Shown here piece by piece: positions 52,770 through 61,414 of a stretch of DNA of 64,000 nucleotides. The notes below the pieces were generated by a model. That model was not told the origin of the DNA. It was given only the letters and a program-made list of their open reading frames with translations, and did not search any database. Position 1 is the stretch's first letter; the number at the start of each line of letters is the position of its first letter. Made by a program: the position numbers and the translations under genes. The DNA is from CAILZL01 sp050248275 (GTDB lineage Bacteria > Pseudomonadota > Gammaproteobacteria > Steroidobacterales > Steroidobacteraceae): NCBI GenBank assembly GCA_050248275.1, contig JBFWSR010000008.1, positions 1 to 64,000 on the forward strand. Direction: 5' to 3'.

Positions 52770-54749
52770 TTAGAAGCGACGACTTGCATACACAGCATAA
52801 CCCTTAATATCAAAATGTATGCGGGGGCGTTCAATGGTGTACGGGGGGTCGTTGGGCAGCACTCTGTTGCGGGACAGTTTGTCATAGTGCCGCAAATCAA
52901 GCCCGACATCCCACTTTGGAAGCACATTCATCCATTGCAAACCACCCCCCCAGTAGTAGCCAAAAGCCGGCGCACCAAACTGGTATCGGCCGACACCAAA
53001 AAATGTCGACGCCGCGATACTGCGATTAAATCGATACCGATAATCAAGCGCACGTACGGATAGCAAAGCTCGCCTGTCAACACCGTCGAACTCCAACCTG
53101 ACTCCCAGATCACTGTGTTCAGATACGGCGCGACGTGCACCTACACCGACGTGATAGTCGACTCGGGTTGGTGTCCATTGATTGGGGTAAAGCCACGAGA
53201 GCAATTGATACACGCGACTGGAATTAATGCCGACGTCCAGGAATACATCGCTATCAGCATCTGAGTCAGCTATCGCGCGAGGCGCTGGCGTGCTCGCCGA
53301 GAAACCAGATGACTTTGCCAGATCGAAAGTAGCCGCAATGCCGGCAAACGTACCGCCGAATACGTCCCTTCCTCCAGACAGCTCAGCCCCTATTGTGTGT
53401 CCATTCCAGGAAGTCGTGTATCTGAGACCAAGTTCATGCAGATGCCGATAAGACACTGGCGGAACAATCTCAAAGCTGACTGACTCTTGCAAAGCCAAAG
53501 TGCGATAAGTGGCGCGCCAGTAATCACCGGAATCGGTCTGCCATCCAACCTGCAAGCTATGACTGCGGCCGCCTTTTCTATCGCCAAACGCTCGCTGATC
53601 GCCAAACCAGTGTCCAATGACGTGCCCATAATTGGTCAGTCCCTTGGGATAGAGGTGATGCGTATACCAGACATTCTGCCACTCTGAAATTTCGTAGCTG
53701 AGATCGTAGCGCTCACCAAGTTTGGGAAAATCAATACCAAGGGAAAGCGCGGTATCCCCCAGACGCTTGTTGCCATCATAAGAATTATCTTCACCGGCAT
53801 ATTCCATGCGTGCAGCAAAAGGCACCTTACCGGGAAACACAATACTGCTGGTTATCGAAGCAACCTGATTGCCAAACTCCTGACTCTGCCCGGTCAAATC
53901 TGGACGGTTACTATTGGTGAACAACGCTTCCTTCAAATCCGAAAGTTTGCCGCCATTGCGCGCCCCACCCCCGTACTGCATCACTCTATTCAATGCGATG
54001 GAGTAGCCAACAACCGGTTCGATCCCAAGCTGCAACCCCGCCAAACGCGGCTTGCCCGACGTAACCGTATTGAAATAGGCAATGCCATCTTGCCGCGACA
54101 TCTCGGCCAGGAAAATTTCGTAATTGATACCCAAAATGCCAATAGGCGCGTAATTGGATAGCGTCACCGATGGCATGGTGGCTGCCTCGGTACTGATCAG
54201 CAGGCTGCTGTCCGTCAGTGGCGACAGCCAATGATCGCGAAAACCGACATCCAGTTGCGCGAAATCGAATCCCGCACTGAAGATCGAACCTGTCGGTGTC
54301 GCATGACCTTCATACGCAATGCCGCCCGCGTTGAAGAGCAGATAATCGTTAGGTTGATAGAAAGCAGCGCCCGCGACCTGCCAAATGCTGCCCGCTTTAC
54401 GTCCATGAGCGTTGGGAATGACTCTGTCCGAATTACCGGATGACACACCCAGATCGACCTGTAATGAGGTAATGCCCGCGTCACGGGTATACAACTTCAG
54501 ATACCTTTCCACTGTTTCACATAGCACTGTATCGATGGCGCAAGCTGCAGGCAGGGCATCGAGCACTACAGCGGCCGGAATCGGTCGACGCATGACCGGC
54601 TTGCCGGCCAGAACCAGGACACGTTCTATCTGGCGCTCAATGGCCGGTGACATATTGAGTGGCAAATAGGGACTCACGCCACGACTCCAAACAGGTGTGG
54701 ACAGGCTGGCGCAGCATGCTGCGCCTAGGAGCACAAGAATCTTCTTCAT
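52770..54749 (-). CDS. Capsule assembly Wzi family outer-membrane protein
   Basis: Wzi proteins are outer-membrane beta-barrels with a lectin-like role that hold capsular polysaccharide on the cell surface. From ATG 54749 the protein has 659 residues; GTG 54761 would add four. A signal peptide covers about 1-22 (cleavage near VWS-RG). A helical periplasmic part (about 35-90, with RPIPAAVV) follows, then a long stretch of alternating aromatic and polar beta strands to a terminal Phe. No wza, wzb or wzc gene lies nearby. Confidence 0.83.
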   Translation of the reverse strand: MKKILVLLGAACCASLSTPVWSRGVSPYLPLNMSPAIERQIERVLVLAGKPVMRRPIPAAVVLDALPAACAIDTVLCETVERYLKLYTRDAGITSLQVDLGVSSGNSDRVIPNAHGRKAGSIWQVAGAAFYQPNDYLLFNAGGIAYEGHATPTGSIFSAGFDFAQLDVGFRDHWLSPLTDSSLLISTEAATMPSVTLSNYAPIGILGINYEIFLAEMSRQDGIAYFNTVTSGKPRLAGLQLGIEPVVGYSIALNRVMQYGGGARNGGKLSDLKEALFTNSNRPDLTGQSQEFGNQVASITSSIVFPGKVPFAARMEYAGEDNSYDGNKRLGDTALSLGIDFPKLGERYDLSYEISEWQNVWYTHHLYPKGLTNYGHVIGHWFGDQRAFGDRKGGRSHSLQVGWQTDSGDYWRATYRTLALQESVSFEIVPPVSYRHLHELGLRYTTSWNGHTIGAELSGGRDVFGGTFAGIAATFDLAKSSGFSASTPAPRAIADSDADSDVFLDVGINSSRVYQLLSWLYPNQWTPTRVDYHVGVGARRAVSEHSDLGVRLEFDGVDRRALLSVRALDYRYRFNRSIAASTFFGVGRYQFGAPAFGYYWGGGLQWMNVLPKWDVGLDLRHYDKLSRNRVLPNDPPYTIERPRIHFDIKGYAVYASRRF

Positions 54750-54813
54750 CGAAACCGGCACCTTGGAGTCAAAAAATTATTGCCGTCTGGCAATCCATAC
54801 CGCGCAACCACTA

Positions 54814-55641
54814 TTAACAAGTGTCCGCGACAACAGACCCTTTAGCAAACTCCGGCAAATGCTGGTCCACACCCAAGCGGCAGCGTGTGGCGCGTTGCTC
54901 AATAGTCGCGCGCAGGTATTTGTCGTTGGGATTCTCGCCTTGGGTATTGCGCAGACGATGATATAGGTGAATGGTGAGCGCGGCGAATTTCAGATTACGG
55001 CGTTTGATGCCACAATGGTAAAGTCTTGCAGCGATTTCATTGTCTTCCCTGCCCCAGCCAATCATTTGTTCGTCAAAGCCGTTCACCCGCAACAGGTCGC
55101 TTTTCCAATAGGCCTGATTGCTGCCGCGAATCGCTTTCAGATGTGTATGTACCTGCTGAAACACCAACCAGCTTAAAAAGCGATTGCGGATGGTGTGCCG
55201 GCGGCGCTTGATATTGGGCGAAAAGAAGCCCAGATCGAGAATCCCTTCGGCCAGCATTTTCTTACCCATTTCGGACCTGGTCAGCAAGCGCACACCCTGA
55301 ATAAAATACCCGGGACGCGCGACGCGCTTGTGGTCAGTAATAAAGTAACGGTTGAGAATCATATCGCCGTCGATGATGATGAGATAGTCACCGCTGGCGG
55401 CAGCAATGGCACGATTGCGCGACCTGGCAAGACGAAAGCCGCTGTCCTCCTGCCAGATATGACGCACAGGCACCGGCAATTTTGCCGCCCATGCCTTTAC
55501 CACCTCAGCGGTGTCGTCACGCGAGCCGTCGTCCGCAATCAAGATTTCGTCAGGCATCTCCACCTGACGGGCAATACTGCGAAACACCAGATCGAGTGCT
55601 TCTTTCCAGTTGTATGTTGTGACTATCAGGCTGGTTTTCAT
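54814..55641 (-). CDS. Family 2 glycosyltransferase with C-terminal galactosyltransferase-like motif
   Basis: The start ATG 55641 gives 275 residues. The GT-A domain shows SLIVTTYNWKEALDL, IADDGSRDDT, and IIDGDM as DxD motif. It also has RGSNQAYWKSDLLRVNGFDEQ and GREDNEIAARLYHCG, which match the Glyco_transf_7C module of chondroitin-polymerase- and galactosyltransferase-type proteins. Substrate unknown. It is divergent from the following GT2 gene with 65 bases between starts. Confidence 0.86.
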   Translation of the reverse strand: MKTSLIVTTYNWKEALDLVFRSIARQVEMPDEILIADDGSRDDTAEVVKAWAAKLPVPVRHIWQEDSGFRLARSRNRAIAAASGDYLIIIDGDMILNRYFITDHKRVARPGYFIQGVRLLTRSEMGKKMLAEGILDLGFFSPNIKRRRHTIRNRFLSWLVFQQVHTHLKAIRGSNQAYWKSDLLRVNGFDEQMIGWGREDNEIAARLYHCGIKRRNLKFAALTIHLYHRLRNTQGENPNDKYLRATIEQRATRCRLGVDQHLPEFAKGSVVADTC

Positions 55642-55706
55642 AAAGAAAGTGTATTCTATTGCCTGACTTGGACCAACAACACTCCGACTGACCCGCACGA
55701 CATATC

Positions 55707-56960
55707 ATGCCCTTCCTGCTCTTCATGCCCTCGTTCAATCAGGTCCATTACATTGCGGATGCAGTGCGCAGTGTGTTGGCGCAGGACGATCCAGATTGGG
55801 AACTGTGGATTGTCGATAACTCCACAGACAATACACCGGAAGTGATGCATCAATTCAATGACCCCCGCATTCAGTTTCACCACATTGCGGAACGCATGGA
55901 CCCCGGTACCTGCCTCAATTGGATGCTGGAACGCGCCATAGGTCGGGATTTTTCCTACATCCATACTGACAATAACCTGCACATCTCTTACGTGCGCCGA
56001 ATGCGTGCGGCCTTGGAAGGGCATCCGCTCGGACTCGCTTATTGCGACATGCGCACCATTGATGAAACTGGCAACTATATTCAGGTTTCTCGACGCGGGT
56101 TTTTTGATCTGCCGCGCATGCTTAGCACTGATCCATTGGGTGTGCCGTTCGCCGCCACCATGGAACTTGCAAAACGACTGGGTGGGTTCAGCGTTCGCGA
56201 CGTCGCCGATGACGTACGCTTTTGTGCCGGTGCTTATGGGTTGGCTCACTACGTTCATGTCGTCGAACCATTAGTGGACTATCGCAATCATGGCAATAGC
56301 CGGACCGAACAGGCAGGCGGCGGTGGGCAGATGCAGCGTATTTTCATCGACTTGATGCCCAAGATATTACCCACACTTGAGCAACGTGGCTTGCAACCCT
56401 TGCTCATGCTGGAAACGGCAATTCGCGAAGGTTTGGACGCCATGGATCTATTCGTTGAGGACCTCTGGTATCGCAAACTGTCGAGATGGGCTCCATCCTG
56501 GTGGCAGGGATATCCGCGCTTGGATCATTTTTTCAACGCAGGACTTCTAAGCATGCCTGATTTCTCCTCACCATTCGATCACCCTCCGCTGCAACTCGTC
56601 ATTCGCGGTCATGATCGTCGCGTGCAAGTGCCGCCATGGGCAATGCTTATGATATGGCATTACCTGTACAAACGCCGGCGTGAGCTACGCCATCTAGCAA
56701 AAACACCTCGCAGGATGCTGCTGACTTGGGCCTGCATGAAACTGGGCGCCACATCCACCACTCCAGTGTCGATACGCGTGCGCAATCTTGATTTCCGTAC
56801 TTTATGGGCCGCTCGTCAGCTTGAACAAGCACTCAATTGGAAACCACTGATCGACCCTTCAATAAGCGACCCGCCCAAGTGGCTCGGATGGGGCAAAGCT
56901 ACCGGGACTGAACCGCTACTCGATTGCTGCAGCGAAATCCATCTAAGCTCGGACGAATAG
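55707..56960 (+). CDS. Family 2 glycosyltransferase with long C-terminal extension
   Basis: In the 417-residue protein the GT-A domain (about 1-215) starts LLFMPSFNQVHYIADAV and has VDNSTDNT and IHTDNN in place of a classic DxD. A further ~200 residues carry W-rich and basic segments (RWAPSWWQGYPRL; ALLMIWHYLYKRRRE-like) with no family that I recognise. They could serve for membrane contact or partner binding. It stands alone between divergent and convergent neighbours. Confidence 0.75.
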   Translation: MPFLLFMPSFNQVHYIADAVRSVLAQDDPDWELWIVDNSTDNTPEVMHQFNDPRIQFHHIAERMDPGTCLNWMLERAIGRDFSYIHTDNNLHISYVRRMRAALEGHPLGLAYCDMRTIDETGNYIQVSRRGFFDLPRMLSTDPLGVPFAATMELAKRLGGFSVRDVADDVRFCAGAYGLAHYVHVVEPLVDYRNHGNSRTEQAGGGGQMQRIFIDLMPKILPTLEQRGLQPLLMLETAIREGLDAMDLFVEDLWYRKLSRWAPSWWQGYPRLDHFFNAGLLSMPDFSSPFDHPPLQLVIRGHDRRVQVPPWAMLMIWHYLYKRRRELRHLAKTPRRMLLTWACMKLGATSTTPVSIRVRNLDFRTLWAARQLEQALNWKPLIDPSISDPPKWLGWGKATGTEPLLDCCSEIHLSSDE

Positions 56961-57100
56961 CGGTGGCGAGCCAAACCAGCATTCTCAAATACCAGCAATA
57001 ATTTTCACGCAGCCCGTAATGATGCCTTAGAAGCTCAGAACCAGTCGTGGATGATTAAACACTCACATGACAGCATTGCTCATCGACTGAGAACACCCAA

Positions 57101-57802
57101 TTAGGAGCTGACAGAGCGCATTAGACGTTTCCATAATCTAAACTTTTGTCTGCTTGAGTCGTGGTCAGCGGCAAGCTGTCGTTGACTTAGCACAATGCTG
57201 AGCCAGTCCACTCCATTATCATAGGCAAACTCATCAAACTCTTTGGCAATATCCTGCGGATAAAACGCCATAACATCATTGTATATGGAAAGCGCGTGCG
57301 ACTCGCTCAGTGTATTCAGAATACGGACGATCTCAGACAAACCCGGCCAGTCCTGATAGCGATGAGGACGGGGCGGTGCACACAAATACAAACGGGCATC
57401 GTCGACAAGAACTACGGATTTAGGATGAAGTCTGCCGATTGCTTGCAGCTCACTCAATAACGGACTTTGAGAATCAGAGCCAGCCGTGTTTTCCGCGACG
57501 CACCAATGAGCGTCCAACCAGAAAAGCCCTGGTTCCCGTTGCAATACCTCACTGAAGTCTTTGAGAATCTCGGATGAATGCCCGCAATGAAGCTCAACAT
57601 TAGCCACATTGTGAAACTTGGCGATCGCTTTCTCGTAATAGACAGTGGAAAGCTCGACCGAAATACATCGATCGAAATGCCGGGCAGCCAGGACGAGCGA
57701 ACTTCCTTCAAATGTGCCCGTTTCCATGAACCACTTCAAACCCAATCGGGCATGCAGAAAGCACAGAAATTTTTCGTTTATTGAGAAATTGATTGCGCCC
57801 AT
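57101..57802 (-). CDS. Class I SAM-dependent methyltransferase-like protein
   Basis: The 233-residue protein shows a Rossmann-type start: FMETGTFEGSSLVLAAR, with the glycine loop near residue 28, an acidic strand end in SVELSTVYYEKA, then FWLDAHW and VVLVDDARL. This layout is seen in small methyltransferases of polysaccharide clusters. The metal-like D-A-H and the DDA motifs suggest a cation-dependent type, but no exact family is recognised. The gene is A+T-richer than the core genome. About 140 bases without features separate it from the GT2 gene. Confidence 0.6.
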   Translation of the reverse strand: MGAINFSINEKFLCFLHARLGLKWFMETGTFEGSSLVLAARHFDRCISVELSTVYYEKAIAKFHNVANVELHCGHSSEILKDFSEVLQREPGLFWLDAHWCVAENTAGSDSQSPLLSELQAIGRLHPKSVVLVDDARLYLCAPPRPHRYQDWPGLSEIVRILNTLSESHALSIYNDVMAFYPQDIAKEFDEFAYDNGVDWLSIVLSQRQLAADHDSSRQKFRLWKRLMRSVSS

Positions 57803-58061
57803 GAAATTAATAAGTGCTTGATGACTATTAATCTTCCTAATACACCGTCGTTTTCAATGCTTGCACATTGCAATCCAGCTAGCAAGCCGCCTTCCCTACA
57901 GTTTTCCGCAGCTCGCCCATGGCGACGCCGATCCGCACTCCGATATGATTCAGTTTCGACCCTGCAATCAGCATGCGTGTTTGTGGCTGGAGAGCTCCCT
58001 CTAAAGGAAGCACTCTACACCGCAGACCACACCAATTTACGAGGCGCTTCAGGAGACCACC

Positions 58062-58753
58062 TTGAAACTGCACAAGATAAATTCAATTCCAAAGCGAATC
58101 TTGCAGTGGCTGAAGAGCAAGCCAGATAGCTTCCTAAAACACGTATCTGGCGTGATCCACGTGGGAGCCATACTGGGCAAGAGCGAGATTTATACGACAA
58201 ACTTGGGTTAAATGTGATCTGGATCGAGCCCATTCCTCATGTCTTCTCGAAGCTGCAAGCAAATTTAGCACCGTATCCAAAGCAGCGGGCCATTCGCGCG
58301 CTCGTAACCGATCAAGATGACGCGGAGAAACAATTTCATGTGGCAAATAATGACGGAGCGTCTTCGTCAATTCTTGAACTGAAAGATCACAAAGATATTT
58401 GGCCTGAAGTAGGCTATACAGAAGCGCTGACATTAAAAACCATAACACTTACTTCACTATTCGAACGAGAGCAAATCAACCCCGATAGCTATCAAGCATT
58501 GGTCATGGACACTCAAGGATCCGAGCTGTTGGTCCTTCGTGGCAGCATTCCCATATTGCAATGCTTCAGATATGTAAAGACCGAGGTTCCTGATTTCGAA
58601 TCCTACGCGAACTGCCGCCAACTTCCCGAGATGGAAAACTTCATGAGCGAACATGGCTTCTCGGAATTGTCACGACACAAATTCGCAAGCCGACCCCAGG
58701 GTGGAAGTTATTTTGATATTGTTTACCAGAACACGCGAAAACGTCATCGATAA
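58062..58753 (+). pseudogene. FkbM family methyltransferase broken by a one-base frameshift
   Basis: Two frames together give one FkbM-type protein of about 230 residues. The first part starts at TTG 58062 behind AGGAG and reads through SGVIHVGA. The next frame reads HTGQERDLYDKLGLNVIWIEP and continues to the stop at 58753 with QALVMDTQGSELLVLRG and VKTEVPDFE. Adding one base (C) near 58168-58170 joins them as VIHVGAHTGQERDLY, the usual FkbM pattern. The downstream half is open from GTG 58214 (179 residues) but lacks the SAM loop. It is either a recent mutation or a read error. Confidence 0.85.
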
Positions 58754-58959
58754 TTCGGCGTCTCTCATTCCCCCCATTGGCTCCACTTAACCATAGTTCC
58801 TCCAACATCAGCCATTATCCCGGTGGTTCACCACTTCTCGATGAAAAGGCTATCACCAGCGATGCGCCGAACAAGCAGTTGCATTACCATGAATATCTAA
58901 TTCATTGCTGCAAACAAGTTTAAGACTCCATGCGAGCATGAGTTGATGTATTGATTGGC

Positions 58960-59637
58960 TCATGGCAACAACTCCCTGATCGCATTCACTGCCGGAAATT
59001 CCGCAATATGCCTTACTGGCAGGGTGGAGTCGGGTTGCGCCACGGCGAAGATCTGGCCGATGCCATAGGCATGAGCCGCACGGAGTACCGGCAGGTTGTC
59101 GTCGACGAACAATGCCTGTTCGCGCACCAGCCTCAATTGCTTTTCCAGCAATGGCCAGAAGGCCTCGTCTTCCTTGGGGTGACCCAGACTGTGTGATGAC
59201 ACCACCTGATCCAGATACTGACCCAGGCCGGTGTACTGCGCCTTGACCGCAAAGGCATCCAGATGTGCATTGGTCACCAGGATGACTTCCCGGCCCAGTT
59301 GCCGCACCACTTGCAGAAACTCTTCCGCACCTGGCAGGAAACGGATGTGCTCGCTCGCTTCATGTTTGAGCGCCGCGACATTCAAGCCCAGTTCCTGACT
59401 CCAGTGATCGGTGCAATACCACTGTAATGTGCCTTGTCGGGCGGCGAAACGCGGCCGCAGTTCGGTCTTGGCTTCATGCAGCGCCATGCCACGCGCTTCG
59501 CCATAACGCAGCGGCAACAGCTCGGTCCAGAAATAATTATCGAAGCGCAGATCCAGCAGCGTGCCGTCCATATCCAGCAAGACGGTATGGATGCGTTGCC
59601 AGTCGGGTCGCGGTGCGGAATGGGGTGTGTGGCTCAA
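58960..59637 (-). CDS. yrfG: GMP/IMP nucleotidase YrfG (HAD family)
   Basis: A HAD-superfamily phosphatase of 225 residues (E. coli YrfG 222). The nucleophile motif is LLDMDGTLLDL, followed by a helical cap with RYGEARGM, then ILVTNAHLDAF and FVDDNLPVL. The DNYFW segment after motif I is typical of YrfG, which dephosphorylates GMP and IMP. It is divergent from cysQ with 110 bases between. NudE, often between these two genes, is missing. The 206 bases upstream of its 3' end show no recognised feature. Confidence 0.9.
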   Translation of the reverse strand: MSHTPHSAPRPDWQRIHTVLLDMDGTLLDLRFDNYFWTELLPLRYGEARGMALHEAKTELRPRFAARQGTLQWYCTDHWSQELGLNVAALKHEASEHIRFLPGAEEFLQVVRQLGREVILVTNAHLDAFAVKAQYTGLGQYLDQVVSSHSLGHPKEDEAFWPLLEKQLRLVREQALFVDDNLPVLRAAHAYGIGQIFAVAQPDSTLPVRHIAEFPAVNAIRELLP

Positions 59638-59747
59638 GGCGGTCTCGGCTGGCGGGTTGCTGTCTCCAGCCTCTTACACTGCGCAATCCCGCCGCTCGCT
59701 GCAAGTCCGCGCGCGCTATCATGCGCGCCCCGCCACGAGCTACGACG

Positions 59748-60575
59748 ATGCCCCACCTGCCCGCGCTCAATCCCGCCGCACCCGACACTGCGCTCCTGTC
59801 TGCAGTGCTGGACATTGCGCGTGAGGCGAGCGCCGCAATCATGCGGGTTTATGCCGGTGAATTTGCGGTGGAGCACAAGCAGGACGATTCGCCGCTGACC
59901 CTGGCTGATCGTGAGGCTCACAGGATCATCACGGCAGGCCTGCAAACACTGACGCCGCAGATTCCCGTGCTCTCGGAAGAATCTCCCGCCGAACATCACG
60001 CGTTCGCTCACCGCAGGCGCTGGCCGACGTTGTGGCTGGTTGATCCATTGGACGGTACGCGCGAGTTCATCAAGCGCAATGGCGAGTTCACGGTGAACAT
60101 CGCCTTGATCCACGAGCATCGCCCCACCTTGGGCGTGGTCACGGTGCCGGCCGCGCATCTGGCTTATACAGGTGCTGTGGGTCTGGGCGCACAGCGCATC
60201 GACCCGCAGGCCACGCAACGCATTCACACACAGCAACCGCATCGGACCATACCCGTGGTAGTGGGCAGTCGCTCGCATCGCGGCGATTCACTGGACGCTG
60301 TGCTTGCCACACTGGGCCCGCACGAGTTGTGCGCCGTAGGCAGTGCACTCAAGTTCTGCCGGGTCGCTGAAGGCGTGGCCGATTTCTATCCACGCCTCGG
60401 ACCGACATCGGAATGGGACACGGCCGCAGGCCAGGCTGTGCTGGAAGCGGCCGGCGGACAGGTGCTCAACCTGCAAGGCGAACCGTTGAGCTACAACCGC
60501 CGCGATACCTTGCTGAATCCCGAATTCATGGCCATCGGCGATCCGCAATTCGCCTGGCAGACACTGGTGTCGTGA
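59748..60575 (+). CDS. cysQ: 3'(2'),5'-bisphosphate nucleotidase CysQ
   Basis: A Mg2+-dependent phosphatase that recycles 3'-phosphoadenosine 5'-phosphate from sulfate assimilation. From ATG 59748 it has 275 residues (ATG 59721 would add nine). The metal sites are VLSEESP, WLVDPLDGTREFIKRNGEF and SEWDTAAGQAVLEAAGG, the inositol-monophosphatase-fold signature of CysQ. It shares one base (TGATG) with the next gene. Confidence 0.95.
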   Translation: MPHLPALNPAAPDTALLSAVLDIAREASAAIMRVYAGEFAVEHKQDDSPLTLADREAHRIITAGLQTLTPQIPVLSEESPAEHHAFAHRRRWPTLWLVDPLDGTREFIKRNGEFTVNIALIHEHRPTLGVVTVPAAHLAYTGAVGLGAQRIDPQATQRIHTQQPHRTIPVVVGSRSHRGDSLDAVLATLGPHELCAVGSALKFCRVAEGVADFYPRLGPTSEWDTAAGQAVLEAAGGQVLNLQGEPLSYNRRDTLLNPEFMAIGDPQFAWQTLVS

Positions 60576-61063
60576 TGCTCAGCCTGCCCCTGATTCTCGG
60601 CATTCTGGCTGCAATACTGTTTGTCTGGTTCTGGCAGAACAGCCTGGGCGCCCGCGAACGGGCCAACCGTGCCGCCATCGAGGCGTGCAATCGCATGAAC
60701 CTGCAATTTCTGGATGGCACGGTCGCCTTCGCGCGATTGGGCGTGGCGCGCAACGAGCAAGGTCGCATCAACCTGCGCCGTACCTACATATTCGATTACA
60801 CCGCAACCAGTATCGAACGTCGACAAGGCTTTGTGGTGCTGCTCGGCATGCGCGTAGAGTCCATTGGCTTTGAACCGGATGCGCCATTGCATCGGAGCCC
60901 ATCGCGCCTGCCGGATCATTCTACGAACCAGCCCTCATCGACCACGCCGCCGGGCGGCAATGTGCTCGATCTGGAAGCATGGCGACGGCGACGCCTGCCC
61001 CGGTCACCCGATGAACGGGAGCGTTCATCGGGTGACAACACACCCAGCGACAACAGCGGGTAA
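60575..61063 (+). CDS. DUF3301 domain-containing protein
   Basis: The 162-residue protein has an N-terminal membrane helix (about 3-20) and then the conserved domain with FWQNSLGARERANRAA, CNRMNLQFLDGTVAF and RTYIFDYTATSIERRQG, which matches DUF3301. Function unknown. The C-terminal 40 residues are low-complexity and basic, and include a perfect DNA inverted repeat. It is translationally linked to cysQ by a one-base overlap. Confidence 0.85.
   Translation: MLSLPLILGILAAILFVWFWQNSLGARERANRAAIEACNRMNLQFLDGTVAFARLGVARNEQGRINLRRTYIFDYTATSIERRQGFVVLLGMRVESIGFEPDAPLHRSPSRLPDHSTNQPSSTTPPGGNVLDLEAWRRRRLPRSPDERERSSGDNTPSDNSG
61003..61036. repeat. Perfect 15-bp inverted repeat inside the DUF3301 gene
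   Basis: GTCACCCGATGAACG (61003-61017) and CGTTCATCGGGTGAC (61022-61036) are exact reverse complements with a 4-base centre GGAG. The element lies in frame near the 3' end of the coding region, 25 bases before the stop codon. No T-run follows, so it is not a standard terminator. It has the form of a REP-like palindromic unit or an RNA stability hairpin. Confidence 0.9.
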
Positions 61064-61140
61064 GTCAATGGATCAGGGATAAAGCAAATCCCCAAACCGA
61101 AAAATTCGCTACAGTACGCACACCCTCACGAGCAGCAGCG

Positions 61141-61395
61141 ATGAGCGACCAGGAAGACCAGAACAAAGACCCGGCAGAAGACACGGGTAATATCGAAACC
61201 CAGACTTTCAAACGTCTGGAACGGCTGCGTGAGCTGCGCATCGAACACCGCGATCTGGACGATGTCATCCATCGGCTGCAGATGGATCTGTATGTCAACG
61301 AGGTACAGTTGCGCCGCCTGAAAAAGCGCAAGCTGATGATCAAGGATCAGATCGCGCGCATGGAAAGCGAGTTGATCCCGGATCTGAACGCCTGA
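61141..61395 (+). CDS. YdcH/DUF465 family protein
   Basis: An 84-residue, highly charged, alpha-helical protein. The conserved segment LRELRIEHRDLDDVIHRLQ followed by LRRLKKRKLMIKDQIARME and the ending LIPDL is the DUF465 signature. Function unknown; the family often accompanies membrane-stress or ribosome-rescue genes. A TACAGT at about 61110 is a possible -10. It lies 19 bases upstream of the MscS gene. Confidence 0.9.
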   Translation: MSDQEDQNKDPAEDTGNIETQTFKRLERLRELRIEHRDLDDVIHRLQMDLYVNEVQLRRLKKRKLMIKDQIARMESELIPDLNA

Positions 61396-61414
61396 AACAG
61401 CGCCACCAGATCCC

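Noticed and set aside
57818..58129. 103-codon plus-strand open frame between the methyltransferase and FkbM genes
   Set aside because: No similarity to a known family, mixed composition, no good ribosome site, and it overlaps the proper FkbM start at 58062.
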